Origin: Halobellus sp. LT62 | GTDB lineage: Archaea; Halobacteriota; Halobacteria; Halobacteriales; Haloferacaceae | Direction: 5' to 3' | Assembly (NCBI RefSeq): GCF_037031285.1 | Contig: NZ_JAYEZO010000002.1 | Coordinates: 62,001 to 126,000 of the forward strand | Length of the DNA: 64,000 bases | Shown here: positions 44,249-52,320 of the stretch, one piece after another | How the letters are laid out: each line of letters starts with the position of its first letter | Position numbering within the stretch: position 1 is the first letter of the stretch | Made by a program: the position numbers and the translations under genes | Notes under the pieces: generated by a model | The model's input: the letters and a program-made list of their open reading frames with translations, nothing else | What the model was told of the DNA's origin: nothing | Database searches by the model: none

Positions 44249-45730
44249 ATGACGGGCGAGGGTGCTGACAACGGGGAAGAACGTTCGAGCGTCGTCCGCC
44301 GCGACCGCTTCAGCGGCGGCCCCGCCCGCGGCTTTATGTCCAGTCTCGCGGCCGACGAGCGCATCTTCGCCGCCGACCTCGCCGTCGACCGCGCGCACGT
44401 GGTGATGCTCGCCGAGCAGGATATCGTCGCTGACGACGTCGCCGGTGAGATTCTCGCCGCGCTCTCCGACGTCGAGTCCGCGGGCCACGGGGCGCTCCCC
44501 GACGGCGAGGACGTCCACGAGGCGATCGAGACGGCCGTCGTCGAGCGCGTCGGCCCCGACGGCGGCAAGATGCACACCGCGCGCAGCCGCAACGACGAGG
44601 TCGCCGCGTGCATCCGCTACCGCCTGCGCGAGGACCTGCTCGACGCGATCGAGGCGACGCTCGCGCTCCGCGAGGCGCTCGTCGAGGTCGCCGCCGAACA
44701 CGTCGACACCGTGATGCCCGGCTACACGCACCTCCAGCCCGCCCAGCCGACGACGGTCGCGCACTTCCTGCTCTCCTACGAGTCGGCGTTCGCCCGCGAC
44801 ACCGCGCGCCTGTTGGACGCCTACGGCCGGGCGAATCAGTCGCCGCTCGGCGCGGCCGCGTTCGCGGGCACGCCGTTCGACATCGACCGCGAACGCACGG
44901 CCGAGTTGCTCGGCTTCGAGGGCGTCGTCGCGAACTCGATGGACGCCTCCGCCGGTCGCGACTTCCTCGCGGAGTCGACGGCGGCGCTGACGACGCACGC
45001 GGCGACGCTCTCGGGCCTCGCGGAAGACCTCGTGATCTTCGCGAACAAGGGCTTCGTCGACCTCGCCGACGAGTACTCCTCGACGTCGTCGATTATGCCG
45101 CAGAAGGTCAATCCCGACACCCTCGAGCTCGTCCGCGCGGTCGCGGGCGACGCCGTCGGCGGCCTCTCCGGACTCCTCACGACGCTGAAAGGACTCCCGC
45201 GCGCGTACAACCGCGACCTCCAGCGCGCGACGCCGCACGCGTGGGAGACCGTCGACGCGGTCTCGGAGGCCACCGCGGTCGTCGCGGGCGCGGTCGCCAC
45301 CGCAGAGTGGCCCGAGGAGGCGCTCGAAGCGGCGGCCGGCGACGGCTTCTCGACGGCGACGGGTGTCGCCGACGCCCTGGCGATGGCGGGCGTGCCGTTC
45401 CGGACGGCCCACGAGGTGCTCGCGGCGGCGGCCGAGCGCGCCGACGGCGAGACGCCCGACCTCGCAACACTTGACGCGGTCGCAGCCGACGTGCTCGGCG
45501 AGTCCCTCTTCGAGTACGTGAGCCGCGAGCGCGTCGAAGCCGCGCTCGATCCCATCGAGAGCGTCGCCAGCCGCGATTCGCTCGGCGGCCCTGCTCCATC
45601 CGCAGTCGCCGCACAACTCGACGACGCCGGCACGGCGCTCGCCGCCGACCGCACGACCTACGACGATCGCACGACCGCGCTCGACGACGCCGCGGAGTCG
45701 CTGGAGGCGGAGGTGGAGGCGTATGCCTGA
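44249..45730 (+). CDS. argH: Argininosuccinate lyase
   Basis: A 493-residue fumarase/aspartase-superfamily enzyme cleaving argininosuccinate to arginine and fumarate. KMHTARSRNDEVAACIRYRL, VMPGYTHLQPAQPTTVAHFL and the superfamily signature SSTSSIMPQKVNPDTLELVR are all present. It lacks any fused acetyltransferase. Starts 4 bp after the argG stop, so both are on one transcript. An Ala/Asp-rich tail of about 30 residues ends the protein. Confidence 0.96.
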   Translation: MTGEGADNGEERSSVVRRDRFSGGPARGFMSSLAADERIFAADLAVDRAHVVMLAEQDIVADDVAGEILAALSDVESAGHGALPDGEDVHEAIETAVVERVGPDGGKMHTARSRNDEVAACIRYRLREDLLDAIEATLALREALVEVAAEHVDTVMPGYTHLQPAQPTTVAHFLLSYESAFARDTARLLDAYGRANQSPLGAAAFAGTPFDIDRERTAELLGFEGVVANSMDASAGRDFLAESTAALTTHAATLSGLAEDLVIFANKGFVDLADEYSSTSSIMPQKVNPDTLELVRAVAGDAVGGLSGLLTTLKGLPRAYNRDLQRATPHAWETVDAVSEATAVVAGAVATAEWPEEALEAAAGDGFSTATGVADALAMAGVPFRTAHEVLAAAAERADGETPDLATLDAVAADVLGESLFEYVSRERVEAALDPIESVASRDSLGGPAPSAVAAQLDDAGTALAADRTTYDDRTTALDDAAESLEAEVEAYA

Positions 45731-45934
45731 GCGTCCACCGGTCCCACCGTCACCACCGCGTCGGCGATCGCGGCCGCGACGGTCCCCTCCCGGGGACATT
45801 CATATATGAAATCAGACATAGATTTCACACGGGCGTATCCTTCGACTGTTCTGCGCCGTTAGTGGTTTCACTGCTCGGGTAATTTATCCGACAACTTCGA
45901 TGGGTTTAAGTCGCTTCCTCGCCCATCGATCGGT
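45731..45934. promoter_or_regulatory. Spacer between argH and lysW with hairpin and promoter
   Basis: A 6-bp stem GTCCCC/GGGGAC with 4-nt loop (45782-45797) lies after argH. TTTAAG (about 45905-45910) is placed 25-30 bp before the lysW ATG and may be its TATA box. An 18-codon ORF (45806-45862), MKSDIDFTRAYPSTVLRR, ends in Arg-Arg-stop; it is weak by itself. Confidence 0.4.
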
Positions 45935-46114
45935 ATGGCAGAGACCATCACCGCAGAAGACCCGCTGACCGGAGAAGAAATCGAGATCCCCGCCGACGTC
46001 GAGGTCGGCGAAATCGTCGACAGCCCCGCGACCGGCGCGGAGCTGGAGGTCGTCTCGGTCGACCCGATCACACTCGAAGAGGCCCCCGAGCTCGAAGAGG
46101 ACTGGGGCGAATAA
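45935..46114 (+). CDS. lysW: LysW/ArgW amino-group carrier protein lacking the zinc cysteines
   Basis: A 59-residue acidic carrier. The C-terminus APELEEDWGE is the diagnostic EDWGE motif, whose terminal Glu gamma-carboxyl is ligated to the amino group of glutamate (or 2-aminoadipate) by ArgX/LysX so that intermediates are processed while bound. VGEIVDSPATGAELEVVSVD aligns with VxCxxCGAELEV of normal LysW, but both cysteines of this pair, and the N-terminal pair, are replaced (there is no Cys in the protein). The fold would have to hold without zinc, maybe through salt-stabilised acidic packing. argX starts 1 bp after its stop. Confidence 0.88.
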   Translation: MAETITAEDPLTGEEIEIPADVEVGEIVDSPATGAELEVVSVDPITLEEAPELEEDWGE

Positions 46115-46115
46115 G

Positions 46116-46988
46116 ATGAAAGTTGGGCTGCTCTACTCCCGGATTCGGAAGGACGAAAAGCTCCTCCTCACGGAGCTCCGCGAGCGCGGCCACGAGGTGG
46201 AGAAGATCGACGTCCGGAAGGAGCAGTTCAACATCGCCGAACCGCCGGAATCGCTCGAGGGGGTCGACCTCGTCGTCGACCGCTGTCTGGCGACGAGTCG
46301 GAGCCTCTACACGACGCAGTTTTTGGACGCGTACGACATCCCGGTCGTCAACGGTGCCGAAACCGCCGACATTTGTGCCGACAAGGTGAAAAACAGCCTC
46401 GCGCTCGAACGCGCGGGCGTGCCGACGCCGAACACGGAGGTCGCCTACACCGTCGACTCCGCGATGGAGACCATCGAGGAGTTCGGCTACCCCTGCGTGA
46501 TCAAGCCCGTCGTGGGCTCGTGGGGTCGCCTGATGGCGAAAGTCGAATCGCCGTCGGCCGCCGAGGCCATCCTCGAACACAAGGCGACGCTCGGCCACTA
46601 CCAGCACAAGGTGTTCTACGTGCAGGAGTTCGTCGAGAAGCCCGGCCGCGACATCCGCGTGCTGGCCGTCGACGGCGATCCGGTCGCCGCGATGACGCGC
46701 TCGTCGGACCACTGGCTCACCAACGCCGCGAAGGGCGGCAAAGTGGCCGAGTTCGACCTCGACGACCGCGCCCGCGAGCTCGTCGAAGCCGCCTCCGACG
46801 CCGTCGGCGGCGGGCTGCTCGGCGTCGACCTGATGGAGACTGGTTCCGATTACACGGTCCACGAAGTAAACCACACCGTCGAGTTCAAGGCGCTGAACGA
46901 CGCGGTCGACGTCGACGTTCCCGCGACGGTCGTCGACTGGCTCGAATCGAAAGCCGAACAAGCCACCGGGACGGAAACAGCCGTATGA
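46116..46988 (+). CDS. argX: Glutamate-LysW ligase (ArgX/LysX)
   Basis: A 290-residue ATP-grasp ligase of the RimK/LysX family that attaches glutamate to the C-terminal Glu of LysW. MKVGLLYSRIRKDEKLLLTE, PCVIKPVVGSWGRLMAKVES (ATP-grasp glycine loop), FYVQEFVEKPGRDIRVLAVD and YTVHEVNHTVEFKALND (metal-binding) are family features. Presence inside an arginine operon with argG, argH and argF points to glutamate (ArgX role); use in lysine synthesis is less likely here since haloarchaea generally make lysine by another route and lysC is separate. Confidence 0.9.
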   Translation: MKVGLLYSRIRKDEKLLLTELRERGHEVEKIDVRKEQFNIAEPPESLEGVDLVVDRCLATSRSLYTTQFLDAYDIPVVNGAETADICADKVKNSLALERAGVPTPNTEVAYTVDSAMETIEEFGYPCVIKPVVGSWGRLMAKVESPSAAEAILEHKATLGHYQHKVFYVQEFVEKPGRDIRVLAVDGDPVAAMTRSSDHWLTNAAKGGKVAEFDLDDRARELVEAASDAVGGGLLGVDLMETGSDYTVHEVNHTVEFKALNDAVDVDVPATVVDWLESKAEQATGTETAV

Positions 46989-48061
46989 GTGGTGACGATT
47001 CACACGCGGACGCCGGGGACGACGCGGCCTACACCGCCGCCGTCGTCGGCGGCTCCGGATTCACCGGCGGCGAGCTCCTGCGCCTGCTGTATCAGCATCC
47101 CGAGTTCGACGTCGTGCAGGCGACGAGCAGATCGAAGGAGCGCAAGACCGTCGGCCACGTCCACCCGAACCTCCGCGAGATGGACCTCCGTTTCACCTCG
47201 CCGGAGGAACTCGAATCCGTCGACGCGCTCTTCGCGGCGACGCCGCACGGCGTCTCGATGGAGCACATCGACGAGTTTCAAGACGCTGCCGACACCGTCG
47301 TCGACCTCTCGGCGGACTTCCGCCTCGATACGGAGGAGCAGTACGACGAGTGGTACGACGGGCACGTCTGTCCCGAATACCTCGAAAAGTCGGAGTACGC
47401 CCTGCCCGAGATCAACCGCGAAAACCTCCCGGGGGCCGAACTCATCGCCTCCGGCGGCTGCAACGCCACCGCGACGATCCTCGGGCTGAAGCCGCTGTTC
47501 GACGCCGGCATTCTGGAGGGCGACGAGCAGGCCGTCGTCGACGTGAAGGTCGGTTCCTCGGAAGGCGGTGCGGGCGGCGGCGATGCCTCCAGCCACCCCG
47601 AGCGCTCGGGTATCGTGCGCCCGTACGCGCCGACCGGCCACCGCCACGAGGCCGAGATCGAGCAGTTCCTCGGGCTCTCGGTCTCGTTCACCGTTCACGC
47701 CGTGGATATGATCCGCGGTGCGAGCGCGACCTGTCACCTCTTCCCGAGCGCGCCCGTCTCGAAGGGTGACCTCTGGAAGGCCTACCGCGACGCCTACGCC
47801 GACGAGCCGTTTATGCGGACCGTCGCCGGCGGTGGCGGCGTCTACCGCTACCCCGAGCCGAAGGCCGTCGCCGGGACCAACTTCGGCGAAGTCGGCTTCG
47901 AGATCGACCCCGGAAATAGAAGACTGGTCGTCTTCTCGGCGATCGACAATATGATGAAAGGCTCGGCCGGACAGGCCGTCCACGCCGCGAACATCGCGCT
48001 CGGCATCGAGGAGACGGCTGGCTTGGAGTTCACGGGACTCCACCCCGTCGGCGCGCCCTGA
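46985..48061 (+). CDS. argC: LysW-gamma-glutamyl phosphate reductase (ArgC/LysY)
   Basis: A 358-residue NADPH-dependent reductase of the N-acetyl-gamma-glutamyl-phosphate reductase family. AAVVGGSGFTGGELLRLLYQ is the nucleotide fold start, and ASGGCNATATILGLKPLFD holds the catalytic cysteine. Later HRHEAEIEQFLGLSVSFTVH carries the conserved His. The N-terminus adds about 15 Asp-rich residues. ATGA overlap with argX indicates coupled translation. In this pathway the substrate is phosphorylated glutamate carried by LysW. Confidence 0.93.
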   Translation: MSGDDSHADAGDDAAYTAAVVGGSGFTGGELLRLLYQHPEFDVVQATSRSKERKTVGHVHPNLREMDLRFTSPEELESVDALFAATPHGVSMEHIDEFQDAADTVVDLSADFRLDTEEQYDEWYDGHVCPEYLEKSEYALPEINRENLPGAELIASGGCNATATILGLKPLFDAGILEGDEQAVVDVKVGSSEGGAGGGDASSHPERSGIVRPYAPTGHRHEAEIEQFLGLSVSFTVHAVDMIRGASATCHLFPSAPVSKGDLWKAYRDAYADEPFMRTVAGGGGVYRYPEPKAVAGTNFGEVGFEIDPGNRRLVVFSAIDNMMKGSAGQAVHAANIALGIEETAGLEFTGLHPVGAP

Positions 48062-48096
48062 CGACAATCGACTTACACGTACCACGACGTACACGT

Positions 48097-49092
48097 ATGA
48101 CCACCGAACCCACCACACACGACGATTCACGCGACGCCCGCCAGACGCAGCAGTTCGGACCCGAGGCGGCGCGACCGCTTCGCACCGACGGCGGCAGCGA
48201 GGAGTCGCTCCCGCCGGTCGTCGTGAAGGTCGGCGGCGCTCGCGCGGTCGACCCAGCGGGCGCGGTCGAGGACGTCGCCGAACTCGTCGAGCAGGGGAGG
48301 GAAGTCGTCGTCGTTCACGGCGGCTCGACCGCCGTCGACGACACGCTCGAAGAACTGGGCGAGGAGCCGACGTACGTCGAGACGCCCGGCGGCGTCGTCG
48401 GTCGCTTCACCGACGAACGTACGATGGAGGTGTTCTCGATGGTGATGCCCGGCAAGCTCAACACCGACCTCACGGTCACGCTCCGCGCTGCCGGTGTGGA
48501 CGCGCTCGGCCTCTCCGGCGTCGACGGCGGCCTCCTGACCGGCCCGCGCAAGTCGGCCGTTCGGGTCGTCGAGGACGGGAAAAAGAAAATCAAGCGCGGC
48601 GACCACTCCGGGAAGATCACGGGCGTCAACGGCGCGCTGCTGGAGACGCTGCTCGGCGACGGCTACACGCCGGTCGTCACCGTGCCGATGCTGGCCGACG
48701 ACGGCGTCGCGGTCAACGCCGACGCCGACCGCGCGGCGGCGGCCGTCGCCGGCGCGCTCGGCGCTGAACTGGTGGTCCTCACCGACGTTTCCGGCGTCTA
48801 CGCCGACCCCGACGACGCGTCGACGCTGATCGAATCGGTCGCGACTCCCGCGGAATTTGATACACTGACGGACGCCGCGGAGGGCTTTATGACGAAGAAA
48901 GTGATGGCGGCGAAGGAGGCGCTCGACGGCGGCGCGGTGACCGTCATCGTCGCCGACGCGAACGCCGACGACCCCATCATCGCGGCGCTTGACGGCGGCG
49001 GCACGCACATCCACGCCAGCGCGGTCGCCGATCCCGACGAGGGGACTGACGCCGAGGACAGTGACGCCGAGGAGACGGAGGTGACACAATGA
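48097..49092 (+). CDS. argB: LysW-glutamate kinase (ArgB/LysZ)
   Basis: A 331-residue amino-acid-kinase-family enzyme phosphorylating the gamma-carboxyl of LysW-bound glutamate. After about 40 disordered N-terminal residues, VVVKVGGARAVDPAGAVEDV starts the kinase domain; VVVVHGGSTAVDDTLEELGE binds the amino-acid side, and LVVLTDVSGVYADPDDASTL is the nucleotide site. A long acidic tail ends it. The argD ATG overlaps its stop by 4 bp. Confidence 0.92.
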   Translation: MTTEPTTHDDSRDARQTQQFGPEAARPLRTDGGSEESLPPVVVKVGGARAVDPAGAVEDVAELVEQGREVVVVHGGSTAVDDTLEELGEEPTYVETPGGVVGRFTDERTMEVFSMVMPGKLNTDLTVTLRAAGVDALGLSGVDGGLLTGPRKSAVRVVEDGKKKIKRGDHSGKITGVNGALLETLLGDGYTPVVTVPMLADDGVAVNADADRAAAAVAGALGAELVVLTDVSGVYADPDDASTLIESVATPAEFDTLTDAAEGFMTKKVMAAKEALDGGAVTVIVADANADDPIIAALDGGGTHIHASAVADPDEGTDAEDSDAEETEVTQ

Positions 49093-50228
49093 GCGGCGGC
49101 TTCGTCTTCTCCGAGAAACCGATTCAGATCGAGTCCGGCGACGGTGCGTACCTGTACGACACGAAGGGAACCGAGTACCTCGATTTCGGGGCCTCCTACG
49201 CCGTCACGCCGCTCGGACACTCGCATCCGGCCGTCACCGAGGCGATTCAGGAACAGGCCGAGACGCTGACCTACGTGCAGGCGTCGTACCCCGTCGAGGT
49301 CCGCACCGAACTGTACGAGAAGCTCGCGGCGCTCGCGCCCGGCGACATCGAGAACGTCTGGCTGTGTAACTCCGGGACCGAGGCCAACGAGGCGGCGATG
49401 AAGTTCGCCCGCGCGGCCACCGGCCGCTCGAAGATCGTCGCGACCAAGCGCGGCTTCCACGGTCGCACGATGGGCGCGCTCGCGATGACGTGGAAGGACA
49501 AGTACAAGAAGCCGTTCGAGCCGCTGGCCGGCGGCGTCGAGTTCGTCCCCTACGGCGACGGAGAAGCGCTCGCCGAAGCCGTCGACGACGAGACCGCGGC
49601 GTTCTTTGTAGAGCCCGTACAGGGAGAAGGCGGCATCCACCCCGCCACGACCGAGTACCTCCAGCACGCACGCGAGGTGACTGACGAAGCGGGCGCGGCG
49701 CTCGTCTTCGACGAGATCCAGACCGGCGTCGGACGCACCGGCAACCTCTGGGCCTGCGAGGGCGTCGGCGTCGAGCCCGACATCCTCACGTCGGCGAAGG
49801 GGATCGCGAACGGCCTGCCGCTCGGTGCGACCCTCGTGAAAGACTGGATCGCGGATAATCCCGGCGACCACGGGTCGACCTTTTCGGGGGGTCCCGTCGT
49901 CTGCGCCGCGGCGAACGCCACGCTCGATACGATCGTCGACGAGGACGTTCCCGCGCACGCCGCACACGTCGGCGAGTACCTGCGGAGCGAACTGGAGGCG
50001 GCTGCGGAGACCCACGACCTGCCCGTCCGCGAGGTGCGCGGTTCGGGGCTGATGATCGGTATTCAGATCAAGCGCGGCGCGAACCGCGTGCTGAAGAACC
50101 TCGCGCTCTCCGAGCAGGTGCTCGCGCTCCCGGCGGGTCGGACGGTCGTCCGCCTGCTCCCGCCGCTGACCATCGACGAGAGCCACGCCGACCAGTTCGT
50201 CGAGTCGTTCGCGGAGGTGCTGGGATGA
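49089..50228 (+). CDS. argD: LysW-ornithine/acetylornithine aminotransferase (ArgD/LysJ)
   Basis: A 379-residue class III PLP aminotransferase. YLDFGASYAVTPLGHSHPAV, LCNSGTEANEAAMKFARAAT, LVFDEIQTGVGRTGNLWACE and TSAKGIANGLPLGATLV (PLP lysine in AKG) are typical of ArgD. It transfers an amino group from glutamate to LysW-bound glutamate-semialdehyde. Overlaps both neighbours by 4 bp, so it is in the middle of a tightly coupled run argB-argD-argE. Confidence 0.94.
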   Translation: MSGGFVFSEKPIQIESGDGAYLYDTKGTEYLDFGASYAVTPLGHSHPAVTEAIQEQAETLTYVQASYPVEVRTELYEKLAALAPGDIENVWLCNSGTEANEAAMKFARAATGRSKIVATKRGFHGRTMGALAMTWKDKYKKPFEPLAGGVEFVPYGDGEALAEAVDDETAAFFVEPVQGEGGIHPATTEYLQHAREVTDEAGAALVFDEIQTGVGRTGNLWACEGVGVEPDILTSAKGIANGLPLGATLVKDWIADNPGDHGSTFSGGPVVCAAANATLDTIVDEDVPAHAAHVGEYLRSELEAAAETHDLPVREVRGSGLMIGIQIKRGANRVLKNLALSEQVLALPAGRTVVRLLPPLTIDESHADQFVESFAEVLG

Positions 50229-51373
50229 GCGCCGAACTCGACGACGAGGAGGTCGCCGACGGCGAGTCGGTCTCGGCGACCGAGGGAAACGCCGTCGGCT
50301 TCGGGATGAACCACGGCGTCTTCGACGTACAAGAGAATCTCACCGAGGGGCTGACCGAGGCGCAGACGCTCTTGGCGGATCTCGTCTCGATTCCCTCGCC
50401 GTCCGGCGAGGAGACCGCGGCCGCAGAACGCCTGAAGGCGTTCTTCGAGGCGCACGACCGCGAAGTGTGGATCGACGACGTCGGCAACGTCCGCGCGCCC
50501 GCCGACGACTCGGTGCTTCTCACTTCCCACATCGACACCGTCCCCGGCGACGTGCCGGTGAAGATCGAGAACGGCGTGCTCTGGGGTCGCGGGAGCGTCG
50601 ACGCCACGGGACCGCTCGCGTCGATGGCCGTCGCGGCCGTCGAGACGGGCGTCTCCTTCGTCGGCGTCGTCGGCGAGGAGACCAGTTCTCGCGGCTCGTG
50701 GCACCTCGTCGAAGACCGCGACGCGCCCGAGGCCGTCATCAACGGCGAGCCCTCCGGATGGGACGGAATTACGCTCGGCTACCGCGGCTTCCTCTCGGGG
50801 ACGTACGTCTCGACGAGTGAGTTGGGTCACTCCTCGCGTCCCGAGGACAACGCGATCCAGTCGGCCGTCAACTGGTGGTCGAGCGTCGCGGACTTCTTCG
50901 ACGAGGACGAGTCCGACGGCGTCTTCGACACCGTGACGACGAAGCCGGTCCGCTTCGACGGCGGGCCCACCGAGGACGGCCTCGCGGTCGAGGCGACCGT
51001 CGACGTGCAGTTCCGCGTCCCGCCGAAGTTCACCATCGACGACATCCGCGAGGTCGCGGAGGGTGAACTCACCCGCGGCGGCGTCCACTGGGAGAAGCCG
51101 ATCCCGCCGGTGATGACGAGCCCGCGCACCGAGGTCGCCCGCGCGTTCCGCGTCGCGATCCGGCAGGCCGGCGGGGAGCCGCGCTTGCTCAGAAAGACCG
51201 GCACCAGCGATATGAACATCTTCGCCGGCGCGTGGGACTGTCCGATGGCGACCTACGGCCCCGGCGATTCGGATCTGGACCACGCGCCGAACGAACACCT
51301 CGACCTCGCGGAGTACGACAGCGCGATCGACGTGCTCGTCGACGTCTGCGAGCGCCTTCAGAAGCAGGAGTGA
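50225..51373 (+). CDS. argE: LysW-ornithine hydrolase (ArgE/LysK)
   Basis: A 382-residue zinc-dependent M20-type deacylase releasing ornithine from LysW. Motifs: SIPSPSGEETAAAERLKAFF, VLLTSHIDTVPGDVPVKIEN (metal His in SHIDT), GVVGEETSSRGSWHL (catalytic Glu pair) and KTGTSDMNIFAGAWDCPMAT near the end. The KTGTSDMN stretch is characteristic of LysK-type enzymes. The N-terminus has about 35 acidic residues that include a DEEVADGES-like run. Stop is 6 bp before argF. Confidence 0.93.
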   Translation: MSAELDDEEVADGESVSATEGNAVGFGMNHGVFDVQENLTEGLTEAQTLLADLVSIPSPSGEETAAAERLKAFFEAHDREVWIDDVGNVRAPADDSVLLTSHIDTVPGDVPVKIENGVLWGRGSVDATGPLASMAVAAVETGVSFVGVVGEETSSRGSWHLVEDRDAPEAVINGEPSGWDGITLGYRGFLSGTYVSTSELGHSSRPEDNAIQSAVNWWSSVADFFDEDESDGVFDTVTTKPVRFDGGPTEDGLAVEATVDVQFRVPPKFTIDDIREVAEGELTRGGVHWEKPIPPVMTSPRTEVARAFRVAIRQAGGEPRLLRKTGTSDMNIFAGAWDCPMATYGPGDSDLDHAPNEHLDLAEYDSAIDVLVDVCERLQKQE

Positions 51374-51379
51374 GACAGG

Positions 51380-52279
51380 ATGCTCGAAACCGACCACTTC
51401 CTCGACATCGACGACCTGACGACCGACGAACTGCAGACCGTCCTCGACCGCGCGTCGGCGATCAAAGCCGGCGAGGACGACACGCGATTGCCCGATCAGA
51501 CGCTCGGGATGCTCTTCGAGAAGCCGAGCACCCGAACGCGGATCTCCTTCGAGACCGGGATGACTCAGCTCGGCGGGCACGCCATCTTCCTCGGTCCCGA
51601 GGACATCCAGCTCGGCCACGGCGAGCCGCTGTCTGACACCTCTCGCGTGCTCTCCCGGTACGTCGACGCCGTGATGGCGCGGCTGTTCGACCACGAGGAC
51701 CTGATCGAAATCGCCGAGTACGCCGACGTTCCAATCGTCAACGGCCTCACCGACGACGCGCACCCGTGTCAGACGCTCGCCGACCTGCTCACGATCAAGG
51801 AGGCCTTCGGCGGCTTCGACGACGTGCGGGTCGCGTGGGTCGGCGACGGCAACAACGTCGGCCAGTCGCTCGTGATCGGCGCGGCGATGGTCGGGCTGGA
51901 TCTGACGATCTCGACGCCGGAGACGTACGGAATGGCCGACGCGGTGCTCGAACAGGCCGCCGAATTGGGCCACGAGCCGACCGTCGTCGAGGACCCGAAA
52001 GACGCCGTCGACGACGCCGACGTCGTCTACACCGACGTCTGGATCTCGATGGGGCAGGAGGACCAGCGCCACGAGAAGCTCGCGGCCTTCGACGGGTATC
52101 AGGTGAATAAGCGGCTGCTCGCCGACTCCGACGCGCAGGTGATGCACTGTCTGCCCGCCCACCGCGGCGAGGAGATCACCGGCGACGTCTTAGAGTCCGA
52201 GCGCTCGCTCGTGTGGGACCAAGCGGAGAACCGCCTGCACGCCCAGAAGGGGCTGCTCGTCGAACTGCTCGACGCCTGA
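51380..52279 (+). CDS. argF: Ornithine carbamoyltransferase
   Basis: A 299-residue transcarbamylase converting ornithine and carbamoyl phosphate to citrulline. FEKPSTRTRISFETGMTQLG (carbamoyl phosphate loop STRT), LTDDAHPCQTLADLLTIKEA (HPCQ), DVWISMGQEDQRHEK and MHCLPAHRGEEIT (HCLP) all match. It closes the nine-gene cluster and supplies citrulline to ArgG. Confidence 0.97.
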   Translation: MLETDHFLDIDDLTTDELQTVLDRASAIKAGEDDTRLPDQTLGMLFEKPSTRTRISFETGMTQLGGHAIFLGPEDIQLGHGEPLSDTSRVLSRYVDAVMARLFDHEDLIEIAEYADVPIVNGLTDDAHPCQTLADLLTIKEAFGGFDDVRVAWVGDGNNVGQSLVIGAAMVGLDLTISTPETYGMADAVLEQAAELGHEPTVVEDPKDAVDDADVVYTDVWISMGQEDQRHEKLAAFDGYQVNKRLLADSDAQVMHCLPAHRGEEITGDVLESERSLVWDQAENRLHAQKGLLVELLDA

Positions 52280-52320
52280 GCTCCGACGCGACTCGAAGCG
52301 TCCGCGCTCCGCTTTTTGAG

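Noticed and set aside
42968-45799. 943-codon open frame on the minus strand opposite argG and argH
   Set aside because: Shadow of the high-GC coding strand; composition is Arg/Asp/Val-rich with no motif, while argG and argH on the plus strand are unmistakable.
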